Source of the DNA: Ruminiclostridium sp.
GTDB lineage: Bacteria > Bacillota > Clostridia > DSM-8532
Direction: 5' to 3'
Length of the DNA: 5,485 nt
Assembly (NCBI GenBank): GCA_003535195.1
Contig: DOHN01000166.1
Coordinates: 82,887-88,371, forward strand
Shown in pieces: positions 1 to 5,411 of the stretch. The position numbers and the translations under genes were made by a program. The notes below the pieces were generated by a model, which saw nothing but the letters and a program-made list of their open reading frames with translations, did not search any database and was not told the DNA's origin. Position 1 is the stretch's first letter. The number at the start of each line of letters is the position of its first letter.

Positions 1-1
1 A

Positions 2-841
2 CTGCGCAGTACCCTGTTTCTCAAGGGCTGCCCGCTGCGCTGCCCCTGGTGCCAGAACCCGGAGGGCCTCTCGCCAAAGCCTGCCCTATGGCATAACCCA
101 AAAACCTGTCTGCACTGCGGCAGCTGTGCCGCTGTCTGCCCCTGCGATGCGCTGTCTTTGACGAATCGTATACACGTCAATCGGGAGGCCTGCACCTGCT
201 GCGGCAGCTGTGTTGATGCCTGTCCCGCTGCAGCCATGGATCTTACCGGGAGAGTTGTCACCGCCCAGGAGGCGGCAGATATATTGCTGCGCGACCAGGT
301 ATTTTTCGGCCCGGATGGCGGCGTAACTCTGTCCGGCGGGGAAGTGCTGTCCCAATGGGAATTTGCACTCCAGGTTCTTGGTATTTGCCGGCAGGCTGGC
401 GCTGATACCGCCATTGAAACCTGCCTGCTGGCGCCTTGCCCGGTCATAAAGGCTCTTTTGCCGGTGGTAGATCATTTTCTCATTGACATCAAGTTCTTGG
501 ATCCGGTTCTCCATCGCCGCTATCTCGGCATAGAAAACCATCAGATTCTGGAAAATTATGAATTTTTGGTGTCCAATGGGGCCGATGTGCTGGTGCGCAC
601 GCCCTTGATTCCCGGTTATACTGCCACCGAGGACAACATTCGTGCCATTGCGCGCTATATCCGCCAATCAGATCCGAATGCCAAATATGAGCTTCTGAAT
701 TTTAATCCGCTTTGCCGCAGCAAGTATGACGCTCTGGAGCAGGACTATCCTGTTGACGGCGGCGCTCTTTCGGCGGCAGAACTGGATGCTTTCTACGGTA
801 TTCTTGTCCAAGAGGGCATCTCACATATCATAAAGGAGTGA
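2..841 (+). CDS. Glycyl-radical enzyme activating protein (radical SAM), 5'-truncated by the window edge
   Basis: Activases of this family use a [4Fe-4S] cluster and S-adenosylmethionine to place the glycyl radical on a partner enzyme in the anaerobic cytosol. The reading frame is open from base 2 and gives 279 visible residues. The radical SAM motif C-x3-C-x2-C is at visible residues 10, 14 and 17, within LFLKGCPLRCPWCQNPEG, the usual wording of this family. Two ferredoxin-type C-x2-C-x2-C-x3-CP clusters follow (C36/39/42/46 and C64/67/70/74), as in the long GRE activases and unlike the short PFL activase. A TLSGGE motif is at about residues 109-114 (GGEV where many relatives have GGEP). The family normally begins with a stretch ending in DGPG before the LRST seen here, so roughly 20 residues are missing and the true start is upstream. 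The TTG at 158 is internal, because the radical SAM cysteines lie before it. The GRE partner is not in the window and its class cannot be deduced. The TGA at 839-841 ends just before the next gene. Confidence 0.95.
   Translation: MRSTLFLKGCPLRCPWCQNPEGLSPKPALWHNPKTCLHCGSCAAVCPCDALSLTNRIHVNREACTCCGSCVDACPAAAMDLTGRVVTAQEAADILLRDQVFFGPDGGVTLSGGEVLSQWEFALQVLGICRQAGADTAIETCLLAPCPVIKALLPVVDHFLIDIKFLDPVLHRRYLGIENHQILENYEFLVSNGADVLVRTPLIPGYTATEDNIRAIARYIRQSDPNAKYELLNFNPLCRSKYDALEQDYPVDGGALSAAELDAFYGILVQEGISHIIKE
832..838 (+). promoter_or_regulatory. Ribosome-binding site AAAGGAG for the ROK-like gene
   Basis: AAAGGAG lies inside the last sense codons of the activase and is 8 nt from the ATG at 847, an ideal spacing. 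This decides the start: the GTG at 838 overlaps the Shine-Dalgarno itself and cannot be served by it. The arrangement suggests translational coupling of the two genes. Confidence 0.85.
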
Positions 842-846
842 TATCC

Positions 847-2679
847 ATGCTAGACACCTTCTTACGGCGGGCGGCAGAGGACTTGCCCGTATACATTACT
901 GACGTCCGGGATGCATTTCAGGCCTGCGGAACCCGTCCCTTCCATCTTCATGTGAACCTTTACGATGGGACCATTCGTCGGTTTGCCTTGCGTTTGCCAG
1001 AGACTGCGACGCAGGCCGAGGCAGATTTCGTATTCTCTTATGTGTACGCCACCATCTATAATATTCTTTCCTCTCTGGGTGCTCTGCGGCTGGACGTGTA
1101 TCTGAGCCCGGCAGATGCCGCCCTGATGTCTCTGGCACAAAATCTGGATATAGTATTTCAGACGGCGCAGGCAAAGTCGCAGCGTACCGGATATGGCAAA
1201 TGTCTCAACGTCAACGAGCGGACGCTGGCAGCACTTACCGGAGGTCAGTCGAAATTTGGTTTCCGCATTCTGGACATCGGGCAGGAGCCTGCGGTGCCGG
1301 ATGCTGTGGCGCAAACTGATTACCGGCCGGTATTTCAGACGCTGCCTGCCATGACTTCGGGCCGTATGGTGCTGGGCATGGACATTGGCGGCACCGATAT
1401 CAAGCTTGCTGTCAGCATTGACGGCAAGCTTACCCTTTGCAAGGAATTCGATTGGTTCCCCGCCGCTTTTACGCAGGCGCATCAACTGATCGACCCTATT
1501 TTGCTTTTGACACGGCTTCTGCGCGCTGCCGCCAGTCTCTTTGCAGCAGGCAAAGCAGCCTTGTTGGATAAAACCATTCTGTCCAAGGACGCATCCATGG
1601 ATGCCATAGCACACAGTATAGCGGCCATGGAGAAAGCAGTCGGTCCGACCCTTCGGAATTTTGACGCCATCGGTCTTAGCTTCCCTGACGTGGTTATCCG
1701 CAACCGCATCGTTGGCGGCGAAACCTATAAAACCAGGGGTATGCGGGAAAATCCGGAGCTGGACTATGAGACCGAGTTTGCCAAAATTACCCGGCTCACC
1801 GACGCTTTGACAGCGTATGTGAAGCCTGACGGTGTGATAATGAACACCAACGACGGTCCCATGGCAGCCTTTACTGCTGCTGTGGAGCAGGCTGCCGCCG
1901 GCGGCGACGTTTCCCGCGGTTTTTTTGCTCATACACTCGGAACAGAGCTGGGGACCGGTTGGGTTCGGCCGGATGGCTCCATTCCTGAAATTCCTCTGGA
2001 GGTTTATAACTTTATTATCGATTTGGGCAGCTTCACCCAGAAACAGTACCCCTCCGGCGATGTAAGAAGCATAAACAACTTCAACACGCAGCTTCCCGGC
2101 ACCCTGCAAAAATACGCCAGTCAGTCCGGCGTGTTCCGGCTGGCGGCCAAATACCTTCCTTCGGAAGATCCGTCGGTCTATCAACAGGCGCTGGATTTGG
2201 GCCTGCTACAATGGCAGGGCCGGAGCCTGGTTGTGCCCACCGAGCCCAAGGATATGCGCAAGCCCTGTCTGGAGTTTTTCATCGCCAAGGCTGCAGAGCC
2301 AGGTCGTGAAGCCTGCGCAGAAATTTTTCGACAGATTGGTGAATATCTGGCCGTCACATGGAGGGAAACCGACTATATTCTTCAGCCCGAAGCCAAGGAC
2401 CGGACGTTGTTTGGCCGTCTGGTGAAAAATCCCGTATGCTTTCAGCTCATATGCCAGGGTGCTGCCAGACGCGAACCGGCCCTGGAGCAATTTGCAGCCG
2501 ACGGCAGTCTGGCCAATACGGCGCTCATGCAGCGGCTGGAAGCCCATCCCGACTATACCGTAGCCCAGTTTGCCCAAGCTGTCGGCGCCATCTACTATGG
2601 TTGCCTGGGTCTATGGCAGAATAAGAACCCTTACCTATCAATGCAATCAAAGATTGCTCATGAGTCCCGGGAACCTTGA
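847..2679 (+). CDS. ROK/ASKHA-fold protein with a novel-looking N-terminal domain (610 aa)
   Basis: The protein has two parts. Residues 1 to about 172 form a domain I do not recognise; it has strand-like (HLHVNLYDG, RLDVYLS) and helix-like stretches and no signal peptide or membrane segment. From about residue 174 there is a ROK-type sugar-kinase/regulator core. It has the phosphate-1 motif LGMDIGGTDIK (D179-K186), an AIGLSFPDVV segment (274-283) matching the ROK 'GIGxPG' region, NTNDGPMAA (333-341) matching the ROK NDAN segment with D336 as the expected catalytic base, and LGTELGTGW (364-372) matching the LGTGIGGG glycine loop. A late helix, IGEYLAVTWRETDYILQP (497-514), fits the family's C-terminal helix. 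The ROK zinc motif CxCGxxGCxE is absent, and at 610 aa it is about twice the length of a simple ROK kinase (about 300 aa). ATP binding is likely; a sugar substrate is only possible. No helix-turn-helix is evident. Because it is tightly coupled to the GRE activase, a role in the same pathway is inferred. A standalone ATPase or a carbohydrate kinase are both possible. Confidence 0.8.
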   Translation: MLDTFLRRAAEDLPVYITDVRDAFQACGTRPFHLHVNLYDGTIRRFALRLPETATQAEADFVFSYVYATIYNILSSLGALRLDVYLSPADAALMSLAQNLDIVFQTAQAKSQRTGYGKCLNVNERTLAALTGGQSKFGFRILDIGQEPAVPDAVAQTDYRPVFQTLPAMTSGRMVLGMDIGGTDIKLAVSIDGKLTLCKEFDWFPAAFTQAHQLIDPILLLTRLLRAAASLFAAGKAALLDKTILSKDASMDAIAHSIAAMEKAVGPTLRNFDAIGLSFPDVVIRNRIVGGETYKTRGMRENPELDYETEFAKITRLTDALTAYVKPDGVIMNTNDGPMAAFTAAVEQAAAGGDVSRGFFAHTLGTELGTGWVRPDGSIPEIPLEVYNFIIDLGSFTQKQYPSGDVRSINNFNTQLPGTLQKYASQSGVFRLAAKYLPSEDPSVYQQALDLGLLQWQGRSLVVPTEPKDMRKPCLEFFIAKAAEPGREACAEIFRQIGEYLAVTWRETDYILQPEAKDRTLFGRLVKNPVCFQLICQGAARREPALEQFAADGSLANTALMQRLEAHPDYTVAQFAQAVGAIYYGCLGLWQNKNPYLSMQSKIAHESREP

Positions 2680-2738
2680 TATTTCCTATTATATAGCGAA
2701 TCAAAGAGAACCGAGTTTTTTTAATGTTAAAACTGCGA

Positions 2739-2744
2739 TATAAT
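2739..2744 (+). promoter_or_regulatory. Likely -10 box (TATAAT) for the acyltransferase gene
   Basis: A perfect TATAAT lies in the 107-nt gap between the ROK-like gene and the acyltransferase start. The region 17 nt upstream is only a T-run (2716-2721), so the -35 is poor and an activator may be needed. Transcription would begin near 2751, about 36 nt before the chosen ATG at 2787. It would also start downstream of the in-frame ATG at 2724, which argues against that start. No convincing terminator was seen after the ROK-like gene, so some read-through is possible. Confidence 0.45.
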
Positions 2745-2771
2745 GATGTTTGTTGGATAGTTTTTTATGTG

Positions 2772-2777
2772 AAGGAG
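2772..2777 (+). promoter_or_regulatory. Ribosome-binding site AAGGAG that fixes the acyltransferase start
   Basis: AAGGAG is followed by 9 nt and then the ATG at 2787. The in-frame ATG at 2724 has no comparable site, and the 21 extra residues it would add are not conserved-looking. Confidence 0.85.
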
Positions 2778-2786
2778 ATCATTCAA

Positions 2787-3995
2787 ATGTCTAAAATGCA
2801 TCCGGACTCTTCCGGCGGTTCTCATATCGCTTATATAGATGTACTGCGCGTATTATCCATGATTTCAGTCGTCTTTTTGCATACCGCCGCAGGAAGCCTG
2901 AGGGGTAACTTGGGATCGCCGGTTTGGCATGCCTCCAATGTGCTGACATCTATTATGAGCTCCAGTGTTCCCATATTCTTTATGATATCCGGAGCAATGC
3001 TCCTGAATAGTGAAAAAACCCTTTCCATTGGTTTTACCTTTAAAAAGCGCCTCCCTAAAGCGTTAATGCCTCTCCTGTCATGGTCGCTGATAGCAGTGTT
3101 CTATTTTGCCGCCATGGGCTATATTATGACTGCCGAAGTAAACTGGGCCGATATGGTCTCAAAGCTGAGGCATATCACAAGCCAGCCGGTCACCGTGCAC
3201 TTATGGTTCATGTATGCATTGATTCCCCTCTATATTTTGTCACCGGTTCTTAAAAAAATGACCGACGCGTTATCAAAAGACCTTATGCGATACCTTCTTC
3301 TGGTCTGGGTGGTTTTCAGCTCTGTCCTTCCTACTCTGTCGGCCCTTGCCCCAGCCAGGTTTCAATCATTTTTTATCTTGGACCCCAGCTATAACCTAAA
3401 CTTTTTGAACGGCTACCTGGGATATTTTATCATGGGCTATTTTCTATTTAAATATGAAAAGCCTGTTTCAAAAAGACTGCTGGCCGGTATTATTATTTCA
3501 GATTCAGTGATTATCTCTTTGGGCACCTGGTATAAAACCAACACCTCCGGACAGTATTCAGAATTGTTTAAAGGCTACTCAAGAGTCTTTATGGTAATTT
3601 TATCCATCGCCATATTTCTTCTTATCAAGGAAGTATTCAGAAACCGGCGTTTATCCGACCGGGCCTCTGAAATCCTAGGCGTACTTTCATCCGCCTCTTT
3701 TGGCATATATCTACTTCACAACCTGCTTGTAAACCTATTATCCAGAAAAATTATGCTTGGGCCTGCACCATCTTTCATCATACTGTTTGGCTGCTTTTTT
3801 GCCGTCCTCTTCCTCTCTCTCCTCTGCATTATTATTGCGGCAAGCTTTAAGCCGGCCTGTTACCTTCTTACGGGGCTCACATTCAAAAATGCATGTGAAT
3901 CAATGAATATCCAGTATTTTATTAAAAAATTCGTTAAGGCTCACGCTAAGGCTTCTAAAGCCCCCAATTTTGATACAAAAAACAGAGCAGGCTAA
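2787..3995 (+). CDS. Membrane acyltransferase, acyltransferase-3 family (OafA/WecH-like)
   Basis: A 402-residue polytopic membrane protein. Members of this family transfer acyl groups, commonly acetyl from acetyl-CoA, to sugars of surface polysaccharides, peptidoglycan or other exported molecules. The family signature is clear: YIDVLRVLSMISVVFLHT near the N-terminus (R21 and H32, the conserved Arg and His of the first membrane segment), FFMISGAMLL (64-73), HLWFMYALIPLY (138-149) and GIYLLHNLLVN (306-316). About ten hydrophobic segments are visible, roughly 15-33, 55-73, 93-112, 138-157, 168-187, 205-222, 232-248, 267-283, 297-318 and 328-352. A basic, probably cytoplasmic tail of about 50 residues follows. 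The length is within the usual range for a stand-alone member, and no fused SGNH domain is present. The gene is more AT-rich than the operon to its left and has its own promoter-like box, so it may have a separate history. The acceptor substrate cannot be inferred. It is convergent with the epimerase-like gene. Confidence 0.9.
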   Translation: MSKMHPDSSGGSHIAYIDVLRVLSMISVVFLHTAAGSLRGNLGSPVWHASNVLTSIMSSSVPIFFMISGAMLLNSEKTLSIGFTFKKRLPKALMPLLSWSLIAVFYFAAMGYIMTAEVNWADMVSKLRHITSQPVTVHLWFMYALIPLYILSPVLKKMTDALSKDLMRYLLLVWVVFSSVLPTLSALAPARFQSFFILDPSYNLNFLNGYLGYFIMGYFLFKYEKPVSKRLLAGIIISDSVIISLGTWYKTNTSGQYSELFKGYSRVFMVILSIAIFLLIKEVFRNRRLSDRASEILGVLSSASFGIYLLHNLLVNLLSRKIMLGPAPSFIILFGCFFAVLFLSLLCIIIAASFKPACYLLTGLTFKNACESMNIQYFIKKFVKAHAKASKAPNFDTKNRAG

Positions 3996-4012
3996 AACTG
4001 TATCACGCTCTG
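3977..4012 (-). terminator. Probable terminator for the epimerase-like gene
   Basis: Read on the minus strand, CAGAGC (4012-4007) and GCTCTG (3988-3983) form a 6-bp stem closed over an 18-nt loop, followed directly by six T (3982-3977). It lies 38 nt past the epimerase stop and overlaps the last codons of the convergent acyltransferase. The stem is short and the loop long, so it may be weak. On the plus strand there is no T-run after the hairpin, so it would act in one direction only. Confidence 0.4.
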
Positions 4013-4049
4013 ATATAAGTTAGAGGATACTCATTCTGATCGGCTTTCC

Positions 4050-5033
4050 TTACTCAAATTCAAATTCCATGGCTATGGTTTTTTTCTCTCCCGGAGCCAG
4101 GGTGCGCAATGTGCCGTTTTCCCGCTCCCACTGCCGTCCCAGCAGATGCGAATTGGTCGGTTCAATTGCCAGCACATAATTGTGCTCCTTGATCAGCTCC
4201 CATTGGGCCAGCACAGGAAGCTCCTCCACCGGATATAGGATATGTACCGCACGGGAGCCGTTTTTGACGCAAACTCCCCCTCTGCCCTCGGCATCGGGAA
4301 TAACCTTATGAAGCCAAAGCATATCCAGCGGTTCGGCCTCGATTTCCGGAACCCTCCGCCATTGGTCTTCGCGCTCCTTCGATGCTGGCTTCCAACCTTG
4401 CACAGCGGCTGACGGCAGCTCTACCAAAGCATCCGGGCGCAAAAACGGAAAGCCAAAATTGATATGATAAAGAAGCATGAACGGCTGGGATTCACCGCCG
4501 CAATTAGTGATTTCATCGCTCATCCAAATCTTGCGCGCGTCATGCCTCAGCCGGATATTGCGCCGCAGCTGCAAATGCTCTCCCTGGTGCTTTGCCTGGA
4601 CCACAGTGCCGGAAAGCTCTGCCCAGAGGCTCCCATCCTTTTCAAAAACACGATGGCTCACCTGTTCGGCCGGAATATTATCAACACGGCCATGCAGCCC
4701 CGCTTGTTCCGCCTCACTCTGGAAAGGTTCTCCCACCTGATCCAATCCGCAGGTCACTAAGAACCCGCCGCCAAAGGAGCGCAGCCACTCATACCCGGAC
4801 GCGTTATAGTAGGTCGGATGAACAATCCCAGTTTCCGACGCATAACTGATCATCTGTCCGTGCAGCCGCAAATCGCCGATTCCAAAGCACCGGTCAATCA
4901 GCACATCAAAATCCAAACCTGCTTCATTCGTCACGCGGAACAATTCTGTGCCCTTTTCCCGACCCTCGGCACAAACCATTTTGCGCACCTGCAGCAAGGG
5001 CCGGTTGCTGGAAAGATAAGAGAAACATTTCAT
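4050..5033 (-). CDS. DUF4432 / aldose-1-epimerase-like protein
   Basis: A 327-residue cytosolic protein of the galactose-mutarotase-like superfamily, DUF4432 type. Relatives are thought to interconvert anomers of sugars or bind them; the substrate of this one is unknown. Visible family features, numbered from the ATG at 5033, are DVLIDRCFGIGDL (43-55), FLVTCGLDQVG (91-101), LHGR (113-116, a sugar-binding His and Arg expected), LLYHINFGFP (187-196, second His), AIEPTNSHLLGR (289-300, with E291 the probable catalytic acid/base) and the closing LAPGE (312-316). The length suits the family. Start choice: GGAGG (5046-5042) is 8 nt from the ATG at 5033 and only 5 nt from the ATG at 5036, so 5033 is preferred and 5036 possible. 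The frame continues upstream to a TTG at 5081, but that stretch is the terminator hairpin and the RBS, so it is not coding. It is preceded by a structured leader with a terminator 7 nt or less from its RBS, and it is convergent with the acyltransferase. Confidence 0.88.
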   Translation of the reverse strand: MKCFSYLSSNRPLLQVRKMVCAEGREKGTELFRVTNEAGLDFDVLIDRCFGIGDLRLHGQMISYASETGIVHPTYYNASGYEWLRSFGGGFLVTCGLDQVGEPFQSEAEQAGLHGRVDNIPAEQVSHRVFEKDGSLWAELSGTVVQAKHQGEHLQLRRNIRLRHDARKIWMSDEITNCGGESQPFMLLYHINFGFPFLRPDALVELPSAAVQGWKPASKEREDQWRRVPEIEAEPLDMLWLHKVIPDAEGRGGVCVKNGSRAVHILYPVEELPVLAQWELIKEHNYVLAIEPTNSHLLGRQWERENGTLRTLAPGEKKTIAMEFEFE

Positions 5034-5040
5034 CATCGAT

Positions 5041-5046
5041 CCCTCC
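5041..5046 (-). promoter_or_regulatory. Ribosome-binding site GGAGGG of the epimerase-like gene
   Basis: On the minus strand GGAGGG directly follows the terminator's T-run and precedes ATCG then ATGATG. It fixes the start at 5033 (or 5036). Its position means that RNA polymerase must get through the terminator to make a translatable message. Confidence 0.85.
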
Positions 5047-5078
5047 AAAAAAGCAAGGCGGTATTGGCCGCCTTGCTT
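5047..5078 (-). terminator. Strong intrinsic terminator directly upstream of the epimerase RBS (attenuator candidate)
   Basis: Read on the minus strand: AAGCAAGGCGG (5078-5068), loop CCAATA, CCGCCTTGCTT (5061-5051). This is a perfect 11-bp stem whose last two T continue into four more, giving TTTTTT (5052-5047). It is a textbook Rho-independent terminator for minus-strand transcription. Only 13 nt separate its end from the preferred epimerase ATG, so there is no room for a promoter between them. The gene therefore depends on read-through. On the plus strand there is no matching T-run. Confidence 0.85.
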
Positions 5079-5085
5079 CAATTTA

Positions 5086-5277
5086 TTAGCAGTCTTTTAA
5101 GTGGAAGCAGACAACTGTACATGCGCTGCCGTCTTCGCTGATTATTTCGTAATCGCCAAAGCAAGCCGGTATGGCTGCACATTGCAGCCGCCCAATGCGA
5201 GTAGAAATTTCCGGGTTCCAAATGATAATCTCAGGGCACGCACGGCTTGTTAGCCGCTGAACACGCAACAATAGCAT
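5086..5277 (-). CDS. Possible small Cys-rich ORF (63 aa from ATG) inside the epimerase leader
   Basis: I do not recognise this product. The frame is open from a stop at 5316-5314 to TAA at 5088-5086. Candidate starts are TTG 5304, GTG 5301 and ATG 5277; none has a Shine-Dalgarno. If transcription starts near 5286, TTG and GTG are excluded and ATG 5277 would be almost leaderless. From the ATG the peptide has six Cys in 63 residues (RACPE, LQCAA, PACFG, SACTVVC, ending DC) and no hydrophobic export signal beyond a short MLLLRV. The stop lies 7 nt before the 5' arm of the terminator. It could be a regulatory leader ORF, a genuine small protein gene whose own terminator follows, a decayed remnant of a larger gene, or chance. 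An open frame of this size is not by itself significant. Confidence 0.3.
   Translation of the reverse strand: MLLLRVQRLTSRACPEIIIWNPEISTRIGRLQCAAIPACFGDYEIISEDGSACTVVCFHLKDC
5140..5154 (-). other. Small hairpin in leader (5-bp stem, 5-nt loop)
   Basis: Minus-strand GATTA-CGAAA-TAATC is a perfect 5-bp inverted repeat. It is AT-rich and weak alone, but it lies between leader segments 2 and 3 and would shorten the distance between them. Confidence 0.4.
5156..5172 (-). repeat. Near-copy of the terminator 3' arm (antiterminator arm candidate)
   Basis: Minus-strand ATACCGGCTTGCTTTGG (5172-5156) closely matches ATACCGCCTTGCTTTTTTGG (5064-5045), the terminator's 3' arm with its flanks. They differ by one substitution and three extra T in the T-run. 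As a direct repeat it can replace the 3' arm in pairing with the 5' arm at 5078-5068. Confidence 0.7.
5173..5189 (-). other. Hairpin in leader (7-bp stem, 3-nt loop)
   Basis: Minus-strand GGCTGCA-ATG-TGCAGCC is a perfect 7-bp inverted repeat immediately upstream of the antiterminator-arm candidate. It would stack inside a 1:2 pairing. It may be an RNA stem or, because it is a compact DNA palindrome, a protein site. Confidence 0.5.
5243..5256 (-). other. Small hairpin in leader overlapping segment 1
   Basis: Minus-strand CGGCT-AACA-AGCCG is a 5-bp stem with a tetraloop. Its 3' arm overlaps segment 1 (5249-5243), so it competes with the 1:2 pairing. Confidence 0.4.
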
Positions 5278-5292
5278 AAAGTAATTACCATA

Positions 5293-5321
5293 ATTATACA
5301 CCAAAAATTTACATCAAACAA
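5293..5321 (-). promoter_or_regulatory. Likely sigma-70-type promoter for the leader and epimerase-like gene
   Basis: On the minus strand a perfect TATAAT -10 (5298-5293) is preceded, after 17 nt, by TTGTTT (5321-5316), which matches only the first half of TTGACA. Transcription should begin near 5286. It is the only good -10 upstream of the epimerase gene, and the surrounding DNA is AT-rich as expected. Confidence 0.55.
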
Positions 5322-5369
5322 CGAGAATGGAATGTTTTTAGTAATGGCCCACGCTCCTCCTAACCAATT

Positions 5370-5386
5370 GAATAAATAATTTATTC
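5370..5386. repeat. 17-nt AT-rich palindrome, possible operator
   Basis: GAATAAAT-A-ATTTATTC is a perfect inverted repeat with 8-bp arms around one central A. It lies between the minus-strand promoter (5293-5321) and the possible divergent + strand start at 5412. It could be a repressor or activator site shared by both directions, but low-complexity AT palindromes also arise by chance. The rest of 5322-5411 shows no gene. Confidence 0.4.
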
Positions 5387-5411
5387 CTACAAATCCCTTT
5401 GAGGCGCTTTT

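Larger units (their letters stand above)
5045..5286 (-). promoter_or_regulatory. Structured 5' leader with mutually exclusive hairpins (putative transcription attenuator)
   Basis: Between the likely promoter and the epimerase RBS lie four segments that can pair in alternatives, minus-strand reading: 1 = CAAGCCG (5249-5243), 2 = CCGGCTTGCTT (5169-5159), 3 = AAGCAAGGCGG (5078-5068), 4 = CCGCCTTGCTT (5061-5051). Segments 3:4 form the terminator with 11/11 pairs. Segments 2:3 can pair at 10 of 11 positions and would prevent the terminator. Segments 1:2 can pair at 7 of 7 and would free 3 for 4. Additional small hairpins sit between 1 and 3. The segments and complementarities are seen directly; switching is inference. 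I recognise no known riboswitch class and found no T-box consensus. A translated leader ORF or a bound protein or ligand could be the sensor. Confidence 0.5.

Noticed and set aside
86..667. Minus-strand open frame opposite the GRE activase
   Set aside because: The plus-strand frame carries the radical SAM and ferredoxin motifs; the antisense frame shows none.
838..846. GTG 838 as start of the ROK-like gene (GTGA overlap with the activase stop)
   Set aside because: The GTG overlaps the Shine-Dalgarno AAAGGAG; ATG 847 has the correct 8-nt spacing.
862..2184. Long minus-strand open frame (440 codons) opposite the ROK-like gene
   Set aside because: It is antisense to a gene with clear ROK motifs, its translation lacks recognisable domains and is rich in Cys, His and Arg as expected for a shadow frame, and it has no RBS context.
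2724..2786. N-terminal extension of the acyltransferase from ATG 2724
   Set aside because: There is no RBS for 2724, it lies upstream of the probable -10 box at 2739-2744, and the ATG at 2787 has AAGGAG at ideal spacing just before the conserved domain.
5034..5081. N-terminal extension of the epimerase-like protein from TTG 5081 (or ATG 5036)
   Set aside because: The stretch 5078-5041 is a terminator hairpin, T-run and RBS, so it is not coding. ATG 5036 remains possible but its spacing to GGAGG is short.
4464..5141. Several plus-strand frames opposite the epimerase-like gene
   Set aside because: They overlap one another and the well-supported minus-strand gene, with no recognisable motifs.
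5045..5286. T-box or other known riboswitch in the epimerase leader
   Set aside because: I could not find the T-box sequence (AGGGTGGNACCGCG-like) or the core of any riboswitch I can recognise by eye; an Rfam scan would be decisive.
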